This document shows positions 24,901 to 36,900 of a stretch of DNA of 64,000 nucleotides, piece after piece. The notes beneath the pieces are model-generated. The model was not told the DNA's origin. It searched no databases and worked only from the letters and a program-made list of their open reading frames with translations. Every line of letters begins with the position of its first letter. Position 1 is the first letter of the stretch. Source of the DNA: Siphonodentalium dalli (Eukaryota; Mollusca; Scaphopoda; Gadilida; Siphonodentaliidae); NCBI GenBank assembly GCA_032622095.1, contig CP136066.1:149947559-150011558 (forward strand). The letters run 5' to 3'. The position numbers were made by a program, and so were the translations under genes.

Positions 24901-27900
24901 TAACTTTTCAGGATTTAGTCATATTTCCGACTAAATCCTGAAAAGTTACCCACAATTATGCTGTGGTTAAGGGTCGATTACTTAGGGCATTACTGTATAA
25001 ACTAAACTAAAACAAAAAAGAAACTTTCTAACGAAACTAAAACAAACTTGTCAATTAGATATAATAACGATTCTCTCCAGAGAAGACGAGGTCTAAGAAT
25101 ATTAAGGTCCCCAGAAGGTGAATTTAGTGATACTAGCCTGCTGTACCCCCTGTTGACCACATTCTGAATATGGTCGACATCATATTGTCAGGCCAGTTTG
25201 TAATATCTTATTAGAGATGTTTCGTAAAATCAGAGTTGGCAGTTACAATTAAGGAGATAGAGAGTGAAAGTAACACTGATGCAAGCATGGCGAAATGTTG
25301 ACGAACTACCTAGTTTAGTGCATATTGCCCATATGGCTCCCGTAGTTATTTAATCTTTAGTGAGTAATTTATAGGAGTTGCACTTTAAATCTTTCAGTGC
25401 CAAGTCCGATTTTTTTATCAACCCATATTTCCTTGATCATTTTTCAAATTTATTGATTATAACAATGTGATACATTGATGGAAAGAGCTCTAAGAGCAAG
25501 AAAATATGGGTTGATACAAAAATCGGACTTGGCACTGAAAGGGTTAACCACGCACACGTAGACGTTCACTGACACTGGATAGAAGCGATAGCATAATTAT
25601 ATCGATTTTAATATTTCGGTTTGGTCCCATGCAGTCTGTTGGTAACCTAGAACTTCAACCATTGCGTGCACATAATTATGTGGATCTTGCATGGATGTAC
25701 AATATACCATACCGCATTTACGAAACATATTTTAAAGGAGCGATACAATGTAAGCTCAACACTTTTACATACATGCACTTAAAACGGAATGTACGTATTT
25801 GAAGTTCAAAAGGACTTTGGCGGCGTTTTTGCTCTGATTAGCTCTTTTGCTTATACAATGCATTATTCAGGTGACAATTGGCCCTTAACCCGAGAATGAA
25901 TGGAGAGCAAATCAATTGCCTATTAGACCAAACACTTCCGACCTAGATTGCCTGGAAATCTTCTTAATTAGTAATGAACAGTACAAATCCGATCGATGAC
26001 ACATGAGGATTATAATGTTTGCATGCCTATATATATATAATGTATGCACTAAACTGGATTGTCCTATTGTGCATGTGGATATAATCTGTTAACACTTTCA
26101 CGACTGTAGCTCCTGAAATGTTGCGAAACTGTGCCAATGCATTCTCTTATATCTCCCATTGGGAGCCTCGCATATATAAGAGAATACATTGGCCTAACGA
26201 TATTTACATTGACCTTGTAAGCCAACATGTGTATGCTCTTATATATATATATTTGCGATGCTCCTTATGGGAGACATGCATATATCAGAGAATGCACTGG
26301 CACAAAAATTTTAATGCTGATCCAGAGCACTCCCGTCAATTAGTTGAATATAACGTGACTGCCAATTATGGGGTGAAGGTCGAGTATAGCTCTTGCGACA
26401 TTACCACTCTACCCTCGGAGTCATGGGTTATCTCTCTTTAATATTCAGCAGTACCTATAGTTCAGAAAAGTTGTCCATTTTATTTTTATTTATAAACGCA
26501 AATCTGTGGCTTCATATAATTTGAATTTATAGCTACAGGAGGAATTCCGATTTCTGCAAAGGTGAACAAATTTGTCACTTCAGCCCATCTTAACCCTGTT
26601 ACCATATGTAGTCTGGTCTGAAAGGATGGCACAGAGCAGCTTAATTATCTTTTATTTTCTCGGATGAGCTGTATGTTTACGATGTATTGCTAAGTAAACG
26701 TTCATTAAAACTATTTGTCTCATCCTTCGACAATACAAACAGATTACGTTGTCAACTGAGTTGACTATTAGTCGAAAATTAGTTATTGTATTCCTGTTGA
26801 TTATTTATAGATCTATGTTCATCTCATACGTTTAGCAAACAACCGAAGTCCTGAAATATTATATTTGAACTAAACAGATCGAAAGTACAAATACTACATA
26901 GACATGAGATATAATATAAATGTTCAAATCAGGATCGGACAAGCTTTAGAGCTTTTGTTAAGTGCCATCCTTATGTTCCTCTATCCTATCCGAAGTCTGT
27001 TAGTTGAACTTAGTAACTTGACTTCAACATGTCAGTTATCAAAGGGTTGGCCGCAATTGTTCTGGCCATGCAGTTGAACGCGATGTGGATTTTTTCAGAT
27101 CTCATTACGTAATGCACATTTATGAGATCCATTTTAAGAGAACAAACGCTGGTTTCATCTCCATGTTGGCTTATAAGTATTTAATATGTGTTTGATAGTG
27201 CTCCAGGGACCGTTCATCTATTGGTTTGTGGTGTTTGTCTGGACACTGGGACAGTGTTTGGTACCGACAGTATGGTCATTAACATTGTAATTGTTAGCAT
27301 TCTTTGGAGAGGAATGCTTGTGCACATATCTGGTTAGCTGGTCCCGATGTTATGATCCTGTGATGATGGGTCCCACTGATTTAGCTCTTGGATATTTATA
27401 AAAATAGTGATACATAAAAATTGCTATGTTGTTGTTGAGGATATTCCTCCCTTTTATTATATGAGGATCACCCCAAATGTGGGTTAGAATAAATACTAAA
27501 CCAGAGTTGTATACAGATAATATGGGGTTAAAATATGTAAGTAAAAGTTATGTGAGATTTTATTTAAGTTGTGTGTTAAGAGACTCTGTGGGGAATATAT
27601 ACAAATGGCGATTCATAGCTTTCAGTAACTTGTACAGCTTCAGTGGTTAACATATCTGGATGTAATAAATTTGAGTTAAGGATTTCTTTGGTATTGGCAC
27701 ATTGTCTATAGTTTTAGTGACTGCAGTCTTACTTCCCAGTTCTAGTTTACTTCAAATCAATCTACATAGACTAAACGGCTTCTAATAATAAAATAATAAA
27801 ACAAACCGTGCTGACCACAATTCAAATCAAAATGTCAATATCAGACATGTGTGCTAAAATTGAACAGCAATTAATGTTACGCCTTATAAGTCGTGTCACT

Positions 27901-30900
27901 GAGTCGCGGCCATATTGGATCCACCCAGCCATGTTTCGTGGTTTTAGTGCTACATGTCAAAGTTCTGGAGTATCATTCCATATATGGAGCTTTTGATATT
28001 CATGAATTATATATATGGAATGCTACTCTAGAACTTTGACATGTAGAACTAAAACCATGGAGCGGGGTTGGATGGATCCAATATGGCCGCGACTCAGGGA
28101 CAAAGCTTATTTACAAGCCCCTGTGATAGATAGATTAATAGATAGATAATTTACAAAATGCCCAATAAACCTATACCATGAAATAAATAATATAAACTGG
28201 AATACAACCTGAATGATAATATAAAACACCCAAATGACAATAACTGCAGGTACTTTGCCTGGGATAGACTTAGCATGTGATCTCTTGATCTTCCATTTTA
28301 ACCGTTTTGTTTCTCGTTTACTAGCGGCTTTCACTGGATAACATGCAGAAACCAACGGTCACGTCTGATATACTAGCGGAGAAAATGAAGCTTGCAGACG
28401 AGAAAAGAAATCAGGTTAGTCTTTGAAGTATTTAAATGACAAACGACATATATAGCAGTCCTGTAGAGTATATGATGTAAGTCTCTATGTCCGATTTTGG
28501 GCAACAGTAGATCATGCCATGAATCTCTACTCTGGCTAACACACGTAGAAATCATATTCCACCAGTACAAAACCCTGGAACGTTTTGAAGCTTTGACAGG
28601 GAACCTTATAAAGTCGAAAAAATAACACAGGGAATATATTTCATAGTTAGTATCTGTTCCTAATTAATAATATTCTTCGCTGCAGGTGAAGATTCCAACT
28701 CGAAATTGCATGATTTTTTGAGATTTTTGTGAGCCAATTTCGAAATAAACATTGAATTAATTACACAGGAGAAATTTCATAATTGTAAGTGACGCAAAGC
28801 AAAATCTCTCACAAAGTCACTTAAATCGTGAAATTTCGAGTTGAGACCTTCGCCTGCAGTGAATTACATTATTAAGGAACAGATAACAACTCAGAGATAT
28901 ATTCCTCGCGATATTTTTACGACTTTACAAGGTTCCCTGTCAAAATTTCAAAAAGTTCCCAGGTTTGGTACTGGTGGAATATGATCTCTGCGGGCGTTAG
29001 CCATAGTAGAGATTCATGGCATGATCTAGGGCAACAGGCGGGATCTCGAACGCTTTTCCTGAATATACGTTGAACAACCACGTACAATTTAACTTCCAAA
29101 AAGAAAACTGGGTACCATGCATGGTGTGTAATGGCCATGTAGGGTATTGGTATAGCTGAGTTGGTCATTGTCGCATGGCTTCGTGCAAAAGACACCCATG
29201 ATCTCATAAACGTGCAAAAAGACACCTAGGATATCCCACATATGCATAAAAATGTCACCCACCATAAAGTATCATTTAAAAAATCGATTTTAAAGACACG
29301 GTTGGCCTTGGCGGTGGGTATCCTGTGAAAATATCTCCACCCGTCAAAACCCACCACAAACAGAAAGAACATCAAAATGTAGATAGACTTTGTCCGTATA
29401 CAAATAAGAAATATCGCATAAACAGTATGTTATGGTCATTTGTTTGACCATTGTTATGTAAACAAAGGCATAAAAAGTTACTTTTCTGGTGTTTGTTTAT
29501 ATTATGATGGTAAACATAAAGAGCGTTCTTTGTTGGTGAATACCTGATATGGAACTAATAAAGAGCGTTTATGACATTTGTGCGTGATTAGCCAGTAGCA
29601 TTGTGCTGTCTTCTGTAACACAAGCAGGCTCTTGCTTAGGTAAAATATAGTAGGTCTTTGTGATAACATGCTGTTTACGCGATGGTCATGGTATATATGA
29701 ACGGAACTGTATGCGTTTTAATGTTTTTCTGTTTACGGTGTTTGGAACAAATATGAATATTTTCGACAATTAAGGCCGCACGTGCCTTTAACTGTTTCTT
29801 AATATTACAATAATTATTTGTTTGTGATTGTCATGAAATTTTAACAGGATTTGATGGGCATTCCACCCGCGTTGAGCTTGAATGTCGCAGACAAACTAGA
29901 CTTAGGATAGGATAGGATATTTTATTTCAATACACACATATTAATGCATGATACATTTGTTAAATATTACATTGTATATTCGAGGGGGTGGCATAGTCAG
30001 GCTAGACATTGAGATGCGCGGTCACTTTTTGCACATTTGGGAGATCCTGGGTGCATTTCCTTTTGTTTTGCACGTTTGATATATCCTGGGTGTATTTTTG
30101 AACAAAACCATGCGACAATGGCCAATTAAATAATCATTGATGAGTATAGTCCCCCAAGGAAATGTTCGGATAATAAGTTCAACAAACGAACATAGGTTGT
30201 TTGTTGAATGTATTATCTGAACATTTCCCACCAAAGAATATGAACACTTGTATTATCTTTTCATCATACTGTATTCTGCTCATTTTTCCTGCACCCCTCC
30301 AAATGAATAATATACCATTCCAATGCTTACTTTAATAACTGGGTGGGAGAATCCATTTAGTATAGTACGGGTTAGTGCGGTGACATATTATGGGATGGAG
30401 ACGGCCGAATAAATTCGATCTCGACCGCTATCTCTATCTTCCTCCCACTCGGTCTCCGATTGACCGACATGCCAATCACGAGCAATGCATATAGCCAATC
30501 GAATGTATGTGGAGTATATTATATAGATAATGAATGGCTTGGAGTTGACTATGCCAAAATTGAGCCGCAGGCGAGTGGACTATTCCTCACCGAGGACCAC
30601 TATTTTGGCATAGTCAACGACAAGACATTCATTATTTATTATATTATATCGAACATTGGTGCCAATTCTCACACAATTTCTGTGTCTGATTTTGTCACAT
30701 TTTTATTTACCGTGAATTTTGGAAATCGGTCTCAGATCTTACAATTTACGGCAATCTTTTGACAATGACAGGGGAGCATAACTATGTTAGTAGTTACATC
30801 TAACACATCTCTTCATGGTTCATGCATTTATTTATATAAATACGTCAGTAGCAAAGACATTTTGGTGAAATGTTAGAAGTTAACTTACTTCGCTTCGATT

Positions 30901-33900
30901 AAAACGGAAATGGAAGTTATAAATAACTTCCGCTGGCATTACAAAATTAGGACTGGCCGCTTACCAACCAAACGGACAAACTATTAAATACATTGGCTAG
31001 CTATGATCGGACTTTTGTAAGATCATTACAATTCACCAATAAATATACTGATATGCCTATATTGCAACAAGTATCGTGCACGGTATAGTTTAATGTTGGC
31101 CGTATCTTCAGGCGGCAAACCGATTTCGCGAAATGAGTTTGTTACTATAAATACAAAAAGAATAGTAGTCATGTAGGAATCCTACTGGGGTACTATCGTA
31201 AAATAGTATAGCAGTGTGCAGCCAATCAGAAAACGAGAAAGTCACGTGAGATATAATATATATATATCTTTCAGCAATTGAACAAAAAGAGGCGAGCGTC
31301 GGTTAAGACTTCCAAGAGACGAAAGGAGCTGATGAGGGCGAAGGAGTTCGAGAAACAACAACAAGAAGATGAAATAGACAAGGTACTGTACTTAGTACGC
31401 CAATATTTGATTCGAGTGAAAAATAGAACTCAGCTAGCTAGACATGGTATACTGACAAATGGTGCGTGAATTAAGATGGCCATCACTAAAATAACGAGAT
31501 CTAGACAGTGTGAAATGGTATACGCGTCAAGCAGAAAGATTCTGTAATTTTGTCATTCCGCGCTCCGCGTGTATAATGTTTCGCTGTTTCATGGCATGCA
31601 GTGGGCGCATGGGCGTTTTATTTATAGAATGGGAATTTTTTGACGGATTAAAAGTCGAACTGCGACCCGGAGGCCGAGTCCGGCAAAAGTTGTAGTTGGG
31701 AATTTCAATTTAAATTGTTATTCGGATGCCAAGAAGTCTTAAGGCGATTAATTATATGAGTTGGTCATTCGTGAAACCAATATATTTTATATTCTACAAT
31801 TACAATCATGGGTATATAATATACTAGCAGGGTTACCCGGCGTTGCCCAGGTTAATGTATGCTGTGGATATTTGTTTGGAATAGAGAATGCTCTTGCTTA
31901 AAGTGTTATACGTTTTCTCATAAATTGTATATTCAAATAGCATCACAAAACATGATTATTACAGTCATGGAATATAAGTAGTGGCTCACCTTGTCAATTG
32001 TCATTCTGTTTATCGCGATTAATCCGTTCCACCAATAATGAAGTATTTATTTATTTACAACTGCGTATACATTAGACGTTATAATATGATACATGAACAT
32101 CATAAACACATTAGTTCGATAAAAGATGATAATTGGGTTTTACATATTGAGATGTATCAATCAATCTAGTGGGTTGGGCTAAGATCTCGAGGACACAATT
32201 GGCTATCATATCTCCATGAAGATACAGATGTTTCAAAGAAATTTCCAGGTGCTCCTCTGTTCATGGTGCTATATATTGGCTAAATATTCTCAGTTTAAAC
32301 GAAATGTTGCTGCGCACATATATCAGCTACATGTGCCAGGCACAGAGCGAGATTTTGAGTTGTTTATGTCAGTCGATGAGTCTGTTCTAAAACCCTTGTC
32401 AGATGTCAGTATTGGTAGGATCCTGAAAAGTCTTGTGCTACTAACTGCATTTTCTTGTATATCAGAAGAAACTATATTTTACTGCACACTGTGACCACTA
32501 TTTTTGAACAGGCCTTCTATATCTCTTGACAAATTGTAACTTTTTGTGGAAACTGTATTGAATGGAACAGACTAAATTTTGTTATTATATATATGCAATC
32601 CTCTGACGGTTCGAGGTCTCTCAGTGTGCACGAATATATGAATCTCTTCAATAGAATGATAAATATACGTTTTATGCTTCTTCTAGTTATCTCTTTTTGT
32701 TAGCTCATTGTGTGAATGCCTTGATTGCCATCCCCATATACATATGACTGTTAAGAAGATATAATTGTTCAAGTGACTTATGTGGGTCACCATATGTCGG
32801 GATTGTGAAATGTGAACGTCCAACTACTTAAAATGATATGGAGATGGCCTGGTGACTGTATATAACTTATATGTGGATATCGGCGAATAGCAATCTTATC
32901 AATGATAGTGCATATCCGCTCGCCATCCGTGTCGCAAACAACACCAAATGTGATTTAATTCATGGTATATCATTAGAGAAAAACGTGTATGAATTTGGTG
33001 GAATTTGGTTTATTAAATCAATTGTTGATGCAACGCTGACTCGAACAACGCCATATTGCGAAGGTGATTATGTATTCGTTTGGTGGAAATCAGCGACAAA
33101 ACTATTTCACCAAATTTTTTTAATTTTGCCGACCTCCCCCTTTCTTCCCCTGACACCAACAGCGTCATTTTAGAAAATTTTAACCCGCACCATTATCTTC
33201 CTTGTAAAAAGTTACCCCTCTTAGAACGCCTTGGTGCCATCTCGATTGTACCGCGTGAAGTTATATATAGAACGCACACAGACAGACAAAAAGACAGACA
33301 GACAGCACGATTTGATTTTTTGTATCATTTGAGAAGAACGTGTCTGAATTTGATGGTAATTTTATTATTGGTACTAAAAATATTTTGTATCAGTTTTGGT
33401 GACCCTCCCGTCCCTATTTCGGACTCAAGCTGCACACACTAAGACTCATTAGAGATTATAGATGCATATATATGAAATCATGGGTATATAATATATGATC
33501 TTGAGCGCGTTACCATTTCTGACTATGGTTTTCTTGTTAACATATAGGCCATATATCTCGCCCTCCTAGAGCTCTATACTCTGTAATAGAGCGCACCGAC
33601 CGAACACCTATAATGTTTCCACTTTGTTGCCTATTCAATTAAATGTTACAACACACGAGCTGTGTTAATATTAATACGTTAACGATTCCCAAAATGGCGA
33701 ACGCATATTTAAAGTCGAACACCTTAGCTATTGCGTGTATTGACTTGCACATAAAATGAGGAATTCGAGTAAAACTTGATATCGTATAATAGTTTTAGTA
33801 CAAATACACCACTATTAATTGAAGTAGCGAAGATATACATACAAATAAAATATACTAATTTGACAATTGTACAGTATAATATTAATCAGACTTATATCAT

Positions 33901-36900
33901 ACATGTAGCCTATATGCTATCAGAAATGACAAGTGTAGCATAAGTGACAAATATATTTACCCTTGGTGGCCAGGATTGGGATTGTGCTTGTAACTAGCAG
34001 AGACATATATCTGAATCCAAAATAACTGAATAAGATAAAAAGAAATGTGTGTATTTTTAGCTAGATTGTGAACAAAAGATAAAATCCCACAAATTACATA
34101 TAATCTTAATTATAATATACTATGTCCGGTCCTCTCTCCCATCATATCTCACCTCTATACTTTATATTTGTTAATTGTGCTTTGCAAATTTGTATTGGCA
34201 TTAATGTATGTTGGCAAGGATAATATTGGTTACATTGCATCTGTTGCGGACATCACCATATGGCAGTCTTAATATGTCCGCCTGATCCCATGTCTCCACG
34301 CACACACCCTGTATTTTCAGAAAGAACAACAAGCTAACGCTCTCAGAGAATCCAAACTGAACGACATCCGAGACAAACAGAAACTTCGTAAGGCTCGCGC
34401 AGATAGAGCAAGACTTCGAGTAAGTGACATCAGCCATTTCGGCACGAGTATGAGGTTTTGAAGAGATGGACACCCTGCCCCATACGCCATTGGTGCACGT
34501 GTTACATGATTCATGATATATGTTACATGCTCCCAACAATTCACTTAAATCCGTTCTGGGGGGATATTCCCAATTCAACATGGCGTCCATGACACAGGTC
34601 CCCAGAATTTTTTGTTTACCCCACCCCAATAGTACTTAATCCGATAGAGTTAAGTATTATTGGGGGTCAGTTCTTTATCTGGTAACCTGTGGTCCTGGGT
34701 GGCCCTCGGTATAGAAAAATTCCGTATTTTATACAAACAGTACTGTCATAAATTCACAATATCCATGGCACAAAATATTACATCTTGGTAGATTTTGGGA
34801 ACGAAAGTTGTATCGCTTGCCTTGTTGGACGCCATCTTGGATAAAATAAATTTCAGTCGATTTAGGTATATTATTTACTGCAGATTTTCGATTCTTTGCG
34901 AATTTCTTCCCAGTTAACTTCTCTTTCGCGTACCACAGACAAACATTCTATAATCAGAAAAGCTAGTAATTGCGCAACAAATAAGAACCGTAATTTGTGA
35001 CATGCAATTTTGGCTAATAATAATGCCCGAATGTACCAATAGTTTTTCATGGAATTTTCAGGATTTGTTGTGTTCATACTGTTTTGCTATATTGATCAAT
35101 AGACACTGATGTTCCGCGGAAGACATGATGAGAGGAAGTGGGAAACACATTGTTCCTAACGTAGACAGTCACATTGATACTTGCTATATAAATAATTTGG
35201 TTATATTCGCAATGTTGCATGTTCGGTCTATTATAACTCGCGATCGCATGCCAAAATAGTACTTTTATAGACTATACATGTATATAAAGTAGTGTAATAA
35301 TTGCATTAATTTTTATCTATAAAACGATTTTCAACTTCATGTGAACATTTTGAATAACATGCAAGTTGTCTTATTTTGTTAGGCAAAGAGACTGGAAGGT
35401 GATACAGAGCTGGACATCGATGTCGAGAAGGATGAACATTATAATGAGGATGGTGAGTTAAAGTGATGTGAAACACTCCGGTAATAGAAATGGAGAATAA
35501 TCTTGCTAAAAGTAGTTATATTATACAAATATTATATTCAAATTGACATGACACGCCGATGGTGAAAGAGTTTTCGTTAGTATATCGCCGGTATTTGCGT
35601 CCCGAATTGAGAGGTAAATATTTACAATTGAGCGTAGTTCAGACGATGTTTTCTGCCGAGTGTTACGGTAGATTTGCTTGAGATTTTTGGTGATGTTAGT
35701 AGAATGTTACATGCTACCAGTTGGCATAGCGCCTGAGTACTAACTTATCAGTTCCATGCACCCGAATAAGTCCATAATATGTCTTTAATGTGTTGATAAC
35801 AGTCACACTGTGGGTAGGGGTGGGGGCTCCATATTAAAGCTGTTTGGTATATAATAATTAACGCTGACATAGCCAAGCCCCAATGCTTTATTTTTTAGGG
35901 TGTCCATGAATGTTCTCAACAATGTTGTTTTGGGTACCTATGGTGTGTAAGAAACATTAAGTACTAATGATCAAAAATTCTCTCGAAGAACACGCCGTTA
36001 TATAAAGTTACTAATTGGTTAGCGAACTAATTATGATATTTATTAACTGGGTCTTCAACACAGCCCTTCACAAATGCACCTGGTTGTTCTAAACACATAA
36101 AGCCTATATTAAATTTTTCCGAATTCAGTTTTCTTTACAAATACATGTATATGTGGTCTATTGCACGTATGAAATTTGGTAAGGTATTCTCTATCTGAAA
36201 ACTAATCAACCCTGTAAATCATGTCCATGCGGGTAGTATTTTGCTTGAATGAGTTTTTAAAGAAACGAAATTTGTATAACGTAATTATTGCATTTCTCTA
36301 AACTCACCATAATAGACATAGATTATACCACTATATACAAATGTAGCACATATCGAACATGGATTAACGGCATGCTAATCACAGTGTTAAGCTTGTTATG
36401 GTATGGGAGCCTTACTAAATATGTCACTAATGCGAATCTGCCCTTGTGGACCTGAGAAATGCTACGTTATCTCATTTCTATTTACCCTACCCATGTGATC
36501 AAATCCAATTTGCATGATAAGTGGGTATCGATTATTATCGAATAACTTACATTGGCAGACCCATGCAAATTCCATGTCTACAAGTTAAGAAATGATGTTG
36601 ACAATCACTAAACACATCGGTAATTACAACAATAGGGTTAATGTCATAATTGTGGGTTTGAAATCGACCTTGTGATTTTAAATGTCCTATTTTTCCTTAA
36701 AATGGTGTGGTCATTCAAGCATAAGTAAAATCAAATATTTAGAGTCAACGCAGTTAATAAAACTGATTATTAAAGGCCCACTTAACTTTAGAATTACCAA
36801 TTCACATTATACACGCATATTCCATATTATATGCCATTTGGATTAGGAACCAAACAATATATATATCCCACCAGAATATGGAACATGTGGCCTATATGAG

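Noticed and set aside
34201-34629. 142-codon minus-strand frame
   Set aside because: It is the antisense shadow of exon 5 of the STMND1-like gene.
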